A stretch of DNA of 64,000 bases, from the NCBI GenBank assembly GCA_030247885.1, contig JAPDRO010000014.1, positions 558,001 to 622,000 on the forward strand, in the 5' to 3' direction. Both the position numbers and the translations under genes were made by a program. This DNA is from Taxawa tesnikishii (nom. ined.). Taxonomy: Eukaryota; Ascomycota; Dothideomycetes; Dothideales. This document shows, piece by piece, positions 11,130-22,085 of this stretch (positions within the stretch are counted from its first letter, which is position 1; each line of letters begins with the position of its first letter). A model generated the notes under the pieces. It ran no database searches and was not told the DNA's origin. It was given only the letters and a program-made list of their open reading frames with translations.

Positions 11130-12845
11130 CTAAGCCACAACGGGCCACTGAGGCTTGCTGACACTCCCGTACTTTGCTTGCCACGCGAAGAAGTACAGTA
11201 GTGCTGCAAGAGGCTGGCCGACAAGACAAAATGATATCCAGAATATCAAGTTGCCAACAAGCTTGCCATTGATGGTCTTCATCTTGGACAGTGGATCGGT
11301 GATGGAGATGAGTGGAAGCTGAAAGACCATTCCGGCAAAAGCGACGCCTGCGGTGTTCCTGTCAGCAGAGGCTCCTAAGGATAACCAAGTCTGCTTGGAC
11401 TAGCGAAGAGAGGGTGCCGAATGAGATCACGTACCCAAGATGTTGTGCGTGGGCACGCCCACCAGCAACTCATGAAGCACACCTGAGAAGAGAAAGGTCA
11501 CGATTTGTGCCGCCGTGGGCGACAGACCCCTTGCTACTAGTGGGGAATAGATGTGCCTCTTCATGAATTGGAAGACAGGCTTGTTCCAGCTCGTCCAGTA
11601 GCCTCGAACAGTGCTGCTGTTCCACCAATCGCTGTAGAACTCACGATCCCCAAACCTCATAACCTCGGCCAGTGCGTTCAGGAACGATTGGAAAAGGGCG
11701 AAGAATCCTGCAAGCCAGCAGAACAGGGATATCGTAGAAAGTTTCATGAGGCGTTCCAAGATCGACGTAAAGTCCAGTGAAGATATGCCACCCAAGGAAT
11801 TCTGGAGAAGCGGAGCGGCGTACTGTGCGCTCGCTATCCAGATGGCAATGCTGAGGCCAATGACTTCACCAACTCGCTTCATGACGAACCACCACCTGAT
11901 GTGGGAGGTTCGGGGATACACAGGCTGGTAAACTAGAGTAGGAGCCCACCAGAAGTAGGTAAGATTGCGCAGCGTGATGTTCTGCGGATATGGACAGGCC
12001 TTGTAGAGCTCCGGCACTGGTTCGGAAGGAGAGGGATGAAGCAAGGCATGCCTAAGGTCTCGATTCGTGAAGGCGTACGAACAAGTCTTTAGCCAGACAA
12101 TGACCGCGTGAAGCTCGCAAAGCGTGCCAATTCCCGGGTGATGGATGTAGTAGTACACAACGACTGTCGCGATGACGAGGTTCAAGGTGGCATTGACTCC
12201 GTGGGCGAAGGCTACAACGTACCATGCCGCTCTGAATGCACGCTCTTCGTGCTCCTTTTGGCCCGGTTTAGCATCTGCTGACTCCGCTTTCCGCATCCGC
12301 GCAACAGCACTCTTCGCTTGCTGTGCGGCTGCTAGTTCAATAACATACGCCACGAAGAGATGGCAAGGCACGAGAAAATAGAGAAGGCTCCCGTAGATGA
12401 CATCTTGACGCCGATAGTCATGACAACGGATGCATATAAGGACGCCGTACTATCGTTGATCAGCAAAGTTCTTGCAGCAACAGCACATCTTGGTTTACTT
12501 TTTTGAAGTTCTCAATCATCAGGCGCAAATTCGAAACAACTTGTAGCACAGTCAGTCAGAGAGCATACTATGTTAAATGCCACATGCCGTACGCAAGACT
12601 AAAGCCATTAGATTGCGGAAACCCAGAAAGCTAGGGGACACCGTTGCATCGTGGCTAAGACATGATGCTCTGCCTTTCGAGTGCACGGCAAACGTGTGCC
12701 TGTATCTCGGCGTCGGCGTCCTCGGCGGTTCTGTAACACCATGGGTAAACTTGGTGGTTGAGTCTCCGAATTTCCTGGGTTTCGTAGAGTCCCCATCGGG
12801 CAACTCATGGCTTGTTGCAACAGCGGCATCGATCAGAGATGCCAT
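11130..12845 (-). CDS. Diacylglycerol O-acyltransferase, DGAT1 type (MBOAT)
   Basis: ER enzyme joining acyl-CoA to diacylglycerol to make storage triacylglycerol. Four exons: 12593-12845, 12499-12539 (a 41-nt micro-exon), 11435-12449 and 11130-11347; introns 53, 49 and 87 bp. The joined 508-residue protein is uninterrupted. Order of marks: N-terminal FAVHSKGRASCLSHD (acyl-CoA and regulatory region), SNLRLMIENFKKYGVLICIR across the micro-exon, then RCHDYRRQDVIYGSLLY. The MBOAT core has FYSDWWN (FYxDWWN signature) and the catalytic His in GVLHELLVGVPTH. The motifs favour DGAT1 over sterol acyltransferase (ARE). The micro-exon is easily missed, because a shadow frame across 12410-12450 gives a false start. 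No frame break, unlike most neighbours. Confidence 0.93.
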
Positions 12846-13927
12846 ATCTGCACTCGAGAGACGATCGCTCTAGTGACCTAGCATCCAGTGATCTGGCAAA
12901 GAAAGTGCAATCCTTCCCAGGAGGGCAATGCCAGCAAGAACAACGAATGGACGAAACGATATGGTACAACGGTTCCACCTCAGCGAAAAGTGTACTGGTG
13001 TTTGGACAAGGAAACCAGAAGGTTTCGCCCAGAGAGAAGGATAAACGTCTGTTCTGACAGCATGCCTGATGCTTTTTCACATGTCGAGGAGGAGTTGGGG
13101 ATTCCTGCTGCGGTTGAGGTCGTCACGGCTCGAAGACAAGCTCGGTTACCGGCAACAATTCGCCAGTTCGCTTGGCATCGAGGGTCCAAGCTCTCTCTCA
13201 CTCTAACTCGACGCGTGAACTGGACTGGAAGATCTCATCTATCACATTCGCCTCAGAAACGATTCTGTGACTTGAGCAACTTCTCTTTCATCGGGATCCA
13301 TTTACGCGTCACGGAAGAACAAGCTCCCAGGCAGTCTGTTCTATAGCATCGTGCCCCGTTCCTCGACCAGGAACTTCCCTCCAGCCATTCTTTCTTTAAC
13401 TCCGAAAACGAAAACCCACGGCAACAAGTCTCTCTTGCGCAAGAACCTCGATTCGGGTTTCTAGTCGAAATTCGTTGTGGCAATACGGCCTCCGCAATGG
13501 ATGGCGGCTTCCAGGCGGAGCATGGCGGTGGCCATGAAGGAGGGTTTCGCATCAGGAGGAATCTGAAAAGTAAGCTCAAACATCTATTTGTCTACTCTTG
13601 TCAATTTCGTTTTGGCGAATTACGGAAAGGTTCAATTTGTTTCCTCGATTCGGATCCGCAAGATTCCAACTCAGCGTTGTTACTTGATTAGAGCGAGATG
13701 AACGGAGCAAGGGAGCAAAAACGGAACATGGCTTAATACCACGCCCCTGGCTTTGGGCTAGACGCAGCGCGGCAATGTAGATGTCTGTGCAAAACTATGT
13801 GCTTGCTCTCTATCACGTCATAGCATCCGGGTCTTGTTTGACCTTCCGTGTATCTGTTTGACGGCGTCTGCGTTTCCCTCCCCAAACATCGCGTTATCCT
13901 TCCCACCCTTTTCTCCTGCAACTCGCC
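12846..13927. promoter_or_regulatory. Divergent promoter region, acyltransferase and Pfs2
   Basis: About 1.1 kb between two genes pointing away from each other, so it must hold both promoters. No conserved coding reading, RNA gene or repeat was recognised. The 60 bp before Pfs2 are pyrimidine-rich (cccacccttttctcc), as is usual for fungal leaders. The promoter role is inferred from gene orientation only. Confidence 0.5.
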
Positions 13928-15956
13928 ATGTCCGACGCAGACTCTGACGGGTCTTACGAGCCGTTTCTGCTCGTGGGTGCAACTTCGCTCAGGAGAGATG
14001 CTCGAGCCAATGCTAATCACTCCGTTCCTGCAGGACCTGCCACTGACTACAGTTCCACCGTTGCACATTGGATACGCGATCGAAAACCTCCACACAAAGC
14101 AACTCGCGGCTTCGAAGCGGAGCGACCAAGCCCAAGCTATGTGGTCGACGTGAGTATTTTGATATGGACACTTTGAGACACGCGATCCGTCGTTGACCAG
14201 CCTCAGATGTTACCTCCTGCTGCGCGCAAAGGACATGCTGTTGATAGCATACCTGCGAAATACTTGCATTCCTCAACAAACAAGATCAGGCACCCTGTGA
14301 ATGTAGTAAGATGGACGCCGGAGGGAAGACGTCTGCTCACTGGCTCGACGAGCGGAGAATTCACACTATGGAACGGAACCGGTTTCAACTTCGAGACGAT
14401 TATGCAGGTGCGTAACGTAACTCGTTCTCCTCCTATTTCTTACTCTGGATCCACGTTAACAACAGGTAGGCTCACGACAGTGCCGTACGAGCCGCAGCAT
14501 GGTCACACAGCGACGACTGGCTCATCTCTGCAGAGCAAGCCGGCATCATCAAGTACTGGCAGCCCAATTTCAACAACGTAAAATCTATTCAAGCGCATAC
14601 CGATCCCGTTAGAGACGTTGCCTTTGCTCCTACAGACGTGAAGTTTGTCACGGCTGCCGATGACGCGACCCTCAAGATCTTCGACTTCGCTGGCGGAGTA
14701 GAAGAGTCTGTACTCACTGGCCATCAGTGGGACGCAAAATGTGTGGATTGGCATCCGACCAAGGGACTGCTAGTGTCTGGGTCAAAGGATCACCAGATCA
14801 AGCTCTGGGACCCGCGAACCGGACGCTGTCTCACCACTTTACACGGACACAAGAACACAGTCAGCAAGACGCTTTTCGAACCGAAGAATGGAAACTTGCT
14901 AGCCTCATGCGCGCGAGACCAAACCGCCAGAATCTTTGATATCCGTATGATGCGCGACGTCTTCCTACTACGCGGACACGAGAAGGACATCAGCACGATT
15001 GTCTGGCACCCTTTCCATGGATCATTGCTGACGACTGGTGGCTCTGATGGCTCAATGCATCACTATCTTTTGGACGAGCAGAACCTACCCGCCGGTACAG
15101 CACCCACGCTTTCACCATACGACGTACCTGAAAATTCAGATATGCCTGCACAGACCATCTACCCGGCTCACCGCGTCCCATTTGCGCACGACTTCGCTAT
15201 ATGGAGCCTTGACTGGCACCCACTAGGCCACATTCTGGTCTCCGGTTCGAATGACCGTGCGACACGCTTTTGGACCCGACCAAGGCCAGGCGAGACTGCT
15301 TACAAAACCGACAAATGGCACGTCGGCCAAGACAAGGCGGGTAATAAGGAATGGGGCAGGGACCGAGCTAGAGAAGAGGAACAGCAAGAGGAGGAGGACG
15401 AGGCAGAAGGACTTGTGGATCAGCAAATGCCGTCAAAGCAGTCAATCCTTCCAGGACTACCAGGCCTTGCCGCATCCATGCCCGCGTTTCCAGACGGTAC
15501 CAGTACCGGTGGCGCGCAAACGATGCCCGGCATGCCCGGCTTTGGCGGTGTCAACATTCCCGTGCCTCCACCGCAGGCTGGACCGCCGATTCCGCCAGCT
15601 CTTCCTCCAGGTGTGGATCTGAGTAAATTAAAGGACATGTTCGGAGGCCAGCTTCCCATCCCACCCCCAATACCCGGCTTTCCTGGTGCTCCCCGCCGCC
15701 AATTCCTGGTATGCTGCCGCAGGGTCTCCCACAAGGATTACCACAAGGCCTTCCTCAGGGCCTGCCGCAAGGATTTCCACCGATGCCGGGCTTCCCTCCT
15801 ATGCCTGGCTTTCCTGGGATGCTTGGTGCGAATGATGCGGCGCAACAGCAGGACCAATCGAACGGTGCGGGTGGAAGAAGGAGGGTGCCGCTGCCGAGTC
15901 AGCACGAGAGTTTGCAGGAGGAGATGAGGAGGGGCAAGTATCAGCGACCGCGGTAG
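13928..15956 (+). CDS. pfs2: Polyadenylation factor subunit Pfs2 (WD40)
   Basis: WD40 scaffold of the cleavage and polyadenylation complex (WDR33 homologue), acting in the nucleus in mRNA 3'-end formation. Exons 13928-14149, 14207-14407 and 14470-15956; introns 57 and 62 bp. About 636 residues. N-terminal [20 protein letters not shown] begins a run of about seven WD repeats, e.g. [35 protein letters not shown] and [14 protein letters not shown]. The tail is Pro/Gly/Met-rich with a GLPQ tandem repeat and ends [20 protein letters not shown], the conserved Pfs2 C-terminus. That tail lies one base out of register after the C4 run 15691-15694 (PGFPGAP then [11 protein letters not shown]), so a C is probably missing. 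The 3' end was duplicated just downstream. Confidence 0.94.
15711..15790 (+). repeat. 12-bp tandem repeat coding for GLPQ units in Pfs2
   Basis: Five near-identical units encode LPQG repeats, then two PPMPGF units. It is a coding minisatellite in the proline-rich tail and likely varies in length between strains. Confidence 0.8.
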
Positions 15957-16015
15957 TGTCGTTCGTCGTCAAGGACTCGAAAGAGCATCATCCGAACAGC
16001 AGGTTCGGTCGCAGA

Positions 16016-16147
16016 GTGCGAGTGGGAGGAGGGAGGCGCTGCTGCCTAGTCAGCAGGAGAGCTTGCAGTAAGAGTTGAAGAAGTGTAAGTACTAGCGACA
16101 ATGGTAGGATCGCTCGTCGTCTAGGACTTGAGAGAGAGTACTATCGG
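16016..16147 (+). pseudogene. Decayed tandem copy of the Pfs2 3' end
   Basis: This stretch aligns base for base with about 15869-15999, which holds the last 30 Pfs2 codons, the stop and some 3' UTR. Read in the matching frame it gives LLPSQQESLQ, then a stop, then ELKKCKY and a stop, against [18 protein letters not shown] in the gene. Similarity continues past the stop (cgctcgtcgtctaggacttg against cgttcgtcgtcaaggactcg). I estimate roughly three quarters identity, with many differences being G/A or C/T. It is a non-functional fragment, and I see no matching copy of the rest of the gene. Confidence 0.8.
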
Positions 16148-16661
16148 AGTCAGGAGAGATCTGAGGATTTGGAAGATTGAGCTTCCGGTTGGTTCCTCGG
16201 GTGTCACTATCGGTTCTTCAAGTGCCCTTGAGGGCGCCCAACGGCATGATGAGAAGGGGCGGATAGCGATGTATTATAGCATCAATCAGGTTCTAAATCG
16301 ACTAGCGTGGAGATCATCTTCCATCTATCACAAAGTCCTGTTCTTGGGAAGTACAAGTAATGCACACTACATGAGCAAACGGGTAGTCTGTTGGTGCAGC
16401 CATTAGATTATGTTCCTCAGAGCTTTCGTTCCCCTCCAGTGACCAACATGCAGTTGATACGTTGACAGTACCGTGTCCAGGTCTTTTTGGTGTTCCTTCT
16501 CCCCACTTGACATGCTAGCTTGCTGTTCGAGAAAGAAGAGTTTACGGTGACGGTTGGCGAAGCTGTACATACATACTCAGCCAGACAACGCTAATGAGGG
16601 CGGTGAGCGATAGTTTCTTGCTCGTGCCAATCGCATGTGATTCTCTTGGCACACGAAGTGA
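16148..16661. other. Intergenic, NUDIX gene upstream region
   Basis: No gene recognised. A short gtcaggagagatctgagg near 16149 faintly echoes the Pfs2 end again, but is too short to call a third copy. Confidence 0.4.
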
Positions 16662-17770
16662 ATGAACGTCATCGCATTCCGAACCATCGAACCATCCTTC
16701 CCATTGCAACAACCATACAAGCCGAACCGCTCCATGTTAAATCGACTGCAACTCACAGCCAACCATCTCAGCCACCTCACTCGACAAGCCTTCGTTTCCA
16801 GCGTCCCGAAAGCCGTAATGTCGACCTTCACACTTCCCAATTGGAGCCCAGAAATTCCCGTCCACCTACCTTCTGACCTTACACGCGAGCAGTTGCTATC
16901 CTTCCCCGCCTTCAAGAACTGGATCGGCACATTACAGAATACGCTCAAGACCCAATCGCAAACCGAGCACACGTTCCACGCGTCGCCGTACAAGCTGCGC
17001 AAGATCGACGTGCAAGCGGTCGACCACTTCGGCGGTGGAAGAATTGGATTCATTAAGCTAAAGGCTGAGATCACCAATGATAACGGGGAGTACCTGCCCG
17101 GAGCTGTGTTCTTGAGGGGCGGGAGCGTGGCTATGCTGGTATGTGTTCTCCCTCTTCCCAACACTACCATATCACCGTCACGCGAGGACCTCGTGTGTGC
17201 GTCGGGAGAGCGAACGTACGATCGGGCCCAACTAACTCATGGCGCTTGGGGTGACAGTTGATCCTCCAACCCGATGACGTGGACGCCTCCTCCGAAACCG
17301 ATAAACACGTCCTTTTAGCCATCCAACCCCGCGTCGCAGCCGGCACGCTCGCTTTCGCCGAGATCCCCGCCGGCATGCTCGACGACAGCGGGACCTTCTC
17401 CGGCGGCGCTGCGAAAGAGATCGAAGAAGAGACGGGTCTCAAGGTGCAGGCCGAAGAACTGATCGACATGACCGCACTTACCCTATCCGACGATCCGCAC
17501 CAAGGCACCGGTGAGAAGTTGCACAAAGCGGTGTATCCCAGTCCGGGCGGCTGCGATGAGTTTATTCCACTGTTTCTGTACCAAAAGAGGATCCCGAGGG
17601 AAGAGCTGAAGGATTGGCAGGGCAAGTTGACGGGGTTGAGGGATCATGGCGAGAAGATCACGTTGAAGGTTGTTAGGTTGGAGGAGCTGTGGAGGGAGGG
17701 GGCGAGGGATGGGAAGACGTTGGCTGCATGGGCCTTGTATGAGGGATTGAGGAAGGAGGGAAGGATATGA
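16662..17770 (+). CDS. NUDIX hydrolase, ADP-sugar pyrophosphatase-like
   Basis: Hydrolyses nucleoside diphosphate derivatives, most likely ADP-ribose or ADP-sugars (Ysa1/NUDT14-like). Exon 1 16662-17138, intron 17139-17257 (119 bp, GTATGT...CAG), exon 2 17258-17770. The Nudix box is AEIPAGMLDDSGTFSGGAAK followed by EIEEETGL: it keeps EEETG but has Lys where Arg is usual in RExxEE. Upstream are KIDVQAVDHFGGGRIGFIKL and GAVFLRGGSVAML, strands of the fold. Three in-frame starts are possible. From 16662 or the next Met the leader is rich in Arg, Ser and Leu and could target mitochondria, while MSTFTLPNW would give a cytosolic form. The gene is uninterrupted. The substrate is an inference from the family. 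Confidence 0.88.
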
Positions 17771-17916
17771 AAAGGTCGGCTAAAAGTTATGAGGACTGGT
17801 GGTTGGGAGACGCGAAGCGTCAGAAATTCATTCTGCATGAATGGCACGGATGGGAGGGCACGAGTATACGAATGACGATTGATGACCTTTATAAGGTACG
17901 ATGGTTTACATGGAGA

Positions 17917-19053
17917 CTACTGCGTGTAATACTCTACAACACCATCGCCGTACCACTTCCGACCGACGTCCGGATGGGACCTGATCCATTTGCGCAGCTG
18001 AGATTCGCCAAGGCTATCCCATCTAGGATCCAAGAAGCTTGAAGTCTGGCTTTCGGCACTACCATCGGTATCTATCCGAAGGTTACGGACGTGTTCTGGG
18101 ATATACGCCCGAATCTCCGACACCGTCATATCGAGCGGCAGGCCCTGGAAGAATGGAATCGAATACCGCGGAGCGGATGAAGAGATTGGCGCCTATTGCC
18201 ATCAGCACATCATCCGCTAACTGTCCTCACTCTTGCTCTATAAATCGCAGTGGAGATCGGATCGAAGGGAGCGTATACCTTCACCCTATGCACGGTAGCT
18301 TTCACAGCACCCTCGGTAGCCGCCTCAAACGCATTTCCGAAGTTGACTACGAAAGTATCTCTAACGGGGGCGCGGCGATCCAGTCACCCGTCGTGTTCAA
18401 CACTTCCAGCCCTTCCTCCTCGCCAACTTGGTACAAAAAGGTTAGCCATCCGCTTGAGTCCTTGTGCGCGCCTACACCCTGTCCGCGGTCTGAGGCGTTG
18501 TTGACGGAGGTGTTTGGAGGATATTTGACCAGTTTGATGCGATGTTGAGGCGGCATCCAAGATGCAGACGCATGCTGGTCGCTGCCACCCCTGGCGCTCC
18601 CGCTGGTGCGGAAGAAGTCATCGAATGTTCCAGTCGGAATATCGAAGGCTTCTTCGATCAGATGGACGAAGCGGTAGGAGAGCGCTTGTACAGCGTCATG
18701 GTAGCTGGAAAAGGTTCATTCTCTCGCAGATCCTGTTTTCCGAGGGTGGTCTCTTCTGCGAACCCGCTGTAGCCTAGGAAGTGCGGGGAGTTCAGCTTGC
18801 TCAGCGCATTCTTCTGTTTATCGGGTAGATCGAACAAGGAGGGCAGAAGAGAGGCAAGATCAGAGATGTAGGAGGAGGGTACCCCGTGGTTCTTGATGTA
18901 GAGGAAGCCGACGTTGAACAAGGCATCGTGTAGTTGTTTGAGTAGTAGAGGCTTTTTAGAGGTAGATGAGGCCCATGAGAGATCTATGATGGGAAGGGCA
19001 GAGAAGGATACTTCTTCATTGTCCATGGCTTGCCATTTGATGGTGGTCGTCAT
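17917..19053 (-). CDS. 2-oxoglutarate/Fe(II) oxygenase, isopenicillin-N-synthase-like, with internal gap
   Basis: Oxidoreductase with a non-haem iron. N-terminal DIOX_N part FNVGFLYIKNHGVPSSYISD; core with iron ligands His and Asp in GAHKDSSGWLTFLYQ, distal His in GAVKATVHRVK and the 2-oxoglutarate Arg in RYSIPFFQG. Intron 18193-18278. Two defects. At the G5 run 18366-18370 the frame slips by one base (DWIAAPP then VRDTFVVNFGN), like many genes here. More seriously, near 18713-18722 the text jumps from GKQDLREN to FSSYHDAVQALSYRF: about 35 codons that join these parts in relatives are absent and the frame changes. That is a real deletion or an assembly collapse. If real, the gene is probably dead. 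Relatives act in secondary metabolism or leucoanthocyanidin-like reactions; the substrate is unknown. Confidence 0.82.
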
Positions 19054-19715
19054 TTAGTTGTTTAGTCGATGACCCTCGAGCATGTGATGGAGAACCCCGC
19101 CCGCTGCGAATGGAGATTTAGTCACGGCAGAAACCTCGCATCACGCTTTCCTCTCACCGCTTCCGTCGGTATAGTCCTGGTGGAGATAACTACCATACAC
19201 TCATTCCCAACCTCCACACTGCAATCAAACCGAGTCGAGGATCTTCTGCAGACCCCTTTCAAACAGGCATACAATGTAATAAGGACCAGGCGGCTTCATT
19301 GACCGTATCAGCCGCGAGCTGATCTTCAAAGAGGATTGTTCCGTGGTCAGTTAGTCGAGTTGAATGAATGGCTACTGGAGATCATGATATCGGTGTAATA
19401 TTGTGTTAGGAGAACGAATTTGGTATGCATTTACCCAGACACTGATAGTGGTGGTTATGTTGTTCGGTTGACTCTGGTTGTTAGCATGTGACAGACAAAG
19501 AACCCCACCTGCCTGCCCCGGATGTGTCATTCACCTCCAAGCAGCTGCCTGCCTGCCTTATCACTCGAACATCAACTAAAACACCAGCGCTCGTCTATAC
19601 CAAGCCCCCTACCTACTAGACAAGCCCCACAGCAAAAACAAAGCTCTCCCTTACATCGACACCTCCAAACCCCAACAAATACCCCGCCACATCACCCTCA
19701 CACATCTACCACACA
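19054..19715. promoter_or_regulatory. Divergent promoter region, oxygenase and Atg3
   Basis: About 660 bp between divergent genes. The last 150 bp before Atg3 are unusually C/A-rich with few G (e.g. cacctccaaaccccaacaaa), typical of a strong fungal 5' leader. No coding signal. The promoter role is inferred from gene orientation. Confidence 0.5.
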
Positions 19716-20848
19716 ATGAACTTCATCCACAGCGCCCTCGACAAAGTCCGCGACAAATACGCGCCCCTCGCCACCACCTCCACCTTCCGGCAAACTGGCC
19801 AGATAACCCCCGAAGAGTTCTTGCTAGCGGGCGACTTCCTGGTCTACAAGTTTCCTTCCTGGTCTTGGGCCGACGCTTCCACGCCCGCACAGCGCGTGCC
19901 TTACTTCCCGCCCGGCAAGCAGTACCTGGTCACACGCGGGGTGCCGTGCCGTAGGAGACTGGATGATAACTTTGCGGGTGACGGGGGTGAGGAGATGGTG
20001 GTGGGCGAGAAGGGAGATGAGGAGGGGTGGTTGAGCACGGGCGGTGGGAACGACAGGAGCAAGAGTGCGGAGGAGCGGATAAAGGATGTGAGGACGGTGG
20101 ATGAATCGGGGAATATGGGCGAGCAAGAGGACGACGAAGAGGATATCCCGGATATGGAGGACGATGATGATGACGAGGAGGCGATTATCCGGGATCCCAA
20201 AGCCGCCTCCGGCTCAGCGTAAGTACCGCATGCCCTTTTCTACGCAAAGCCACAGATACTAGGGAGAGACTATGATTTGCTGACAAGCGCGTCGTAACAG
20301 GCCCCTCCGCACCTACACCCTTTACATAACCTACACGCCCTACTACCGCACCCCGCGCCTCTACCTGTCCGGCTACCAATCTCAGACCCCCGGCGCGCCG
20401 CCTACCCCCTCCCACCAACCGCAATGATGGAGGACATCGTCGGCGACTACAAAGATAAAACTGTCACTCTCGAGGACTTTCCATTCGTCTCCCCACCATC
20501 AAAACCGCCTCTGTGCACCCTTGCAAGCACGCCAGCGTCATGAAAGTCCTGCTCGACCGCGCCGACGCTGCCCTCAAGCTGCGCATGCAGAAGATGAAGA
20601 AGGGTATTGAGGTTGGGGATAAGGGGATGGAGGGCCTGGTGGATGCGACCAAGGGGCTACAGGTTGGCAAGAGTGGCAAGGACGGGAGGGAGGAGGGTGG
20701 CGATGAGTGGGAGGTCTTGAGTGAAGGGGATGAAGGGGGTGAAGAGGAGGGCGTGGCCATCAGGGTTGATCAGTACCTGGTTGTGTTTTTGAAATTTATC
20801 GCTAGTGTAACGCCCGGGATTGAGCATGACTTTACCATGGGCGTGTGA
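19716..20848 (+). CDS. atg3: Atg3, E2-like enzyme for Atg8 lipidation
   Basis: E2-like conjugating enzyme that passes Atg8 from Atg7 to phosphatidylethanolamine on autophagosomal membranes. Exon 1 19716-20218, intron 20219-20300 (82 bp), exon 2 20301-20848; about 350 residues. The amphipathic N-terminus [18 protein letters not shown] is followed by [20 protein letters not shown], an acidic flexible region (about 120-165), the strands [20 protein letters not shown], and the catalytic cysteine in [13 protein letters not shown]. It ends [17 protein letters not shown]. Two one-base frame breaks lie in exon 2: at 20423-20424 (before [14 protein letters not shown]) and at 20491-20499 (FPFVSPP then [11 protein letters not shown]). 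Both are missing bases, the second just before the catalytic Cys. An essential conserved gene broken twice in the same way points to sequence error. Confidence 0.93.
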
Positions 20849-22085
20849 AGATGCCGTTGGGAAGGAGGCTGAGACTGCTTCAGGGCGTTTTCGGACAGGG
20901 GCAGGCCAGGGTTTTCCCTGAGCGTGAGTAAGGTTTCGAACTCTCTTTGGGAACAACGATCATGCACGAGGCGTTCGGGTTCCAGTTGGTTTGAGACCAG
21001 ACTCGAATGGAGGGGTACTCTGGCGGGGGATCATGACTTATCGCGGTATACCAGAAATGCTTCTCACTCGTAACATCAGGTCGAATTTTTATGAACCCCC
21101 TAGTCGTACTTCCTACCCCGACTGTGTTACTAGCTCGTGAGAAGCACACTATACCGTGTATCCTGATGAGTGGTTCTGACCACTCTATTTCTCACCGCTT
21201 CTATTAACCCGGTTCGTTCGGGCATGCACACAGTTCCCTTGTCTCCCATTTCCTCTTGCTGCAATAGACCCTGGAGAATGCGGAGGCGCCACGGCTGGGA
21301 GTGGCAGCCTTGAACGCTGCTTCCCCTGTGGAAACGCATGGGCTGCAGTCTCAACGGAAAGGATCAGCATTATGCTAGCCCGCAAAGGGAAAGGCTTGGA
21401 GATCGTATTAAAACAGAATTTTGAAGGGGTTCGTGACATACCGAACGGATCAACTCGCGGAGGTATCTCTATACCAGCACATACCAACTGGTGAGCAGCA
21501 AGAACACTGCTGAGCGCAGTATGAGTCAGTGAGATCAGCAATCCAGAGGTATCGGAGCCGGTCATCTAAGACAGCCATCACACGCCCGTGGCAGGCTGCA
21601 CCGTCATGTTAGGAATCAGCACGGCGCCGTTTCAAGCCGCATACTCGACGGCATCGGTCAAAGCGCAGACACAGAGAGAGCAAGGGAGCCGTATAACTGA
21701 TCAATACAGCCCCAGAGCGGCGGCGTTGCCGCGTTTCTGACAGTTGCAGAAGCAAAGTTCCAAAACTTGAGCATAAAAACGTCGGTACGAGATTCGTGTT
21801 GATGGAAGCAAGGACTCCCTCGGCTCCGTGATGAAGGTAGAAAACTTCTCTGCTGCGGTTAATGAGATCCTAGGCTGGGGCAGAAGACGCTTCTGATGTC
21901 TAAAGCCATCAGCTCACTGCTGGTCTTGTATGGAGCCCGCGGTTCCCAGAGGTTCGACAGATGAAGTTAAGACCTTCGAAAAAGCGCATCGTCTGCCTCC
22001 ACTAAAGGTAGATGGGTATCTAGTATGCAAGGAATGAACAAACCGCAACCATGTAACGTGGAAAATAGACCAGGCTGGTTTGGTA
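20849..22085. other. Convergent intergenic region, possible minus-strand small gene
   Basis: About 1.2 kb. On the minus strand, 21565 down to about 21442 encodes a plausible N-terminus (MTGSDTSGLLISLTHTALSS) followed by a good donor (GTATGT), and 20880-21149 holds another protein-like stretch (FWYTAISHDPPPEYPSIRVW). They could be exons of one unrecognised gene of 150-200 residues, but I cannot connect them confidently. The 21600-21900 part shows nothing. Confidence 0.3.

Noticed and set aside
12400-12440. A frameshift in the DGAT1 gene (MTIGVKM reading followed by DVIYG)
   Set aside because: Once the intron 12450-12498 is recognised, the true reading is YGVLICIRCHDYRRQDVIYG and no base is missing.
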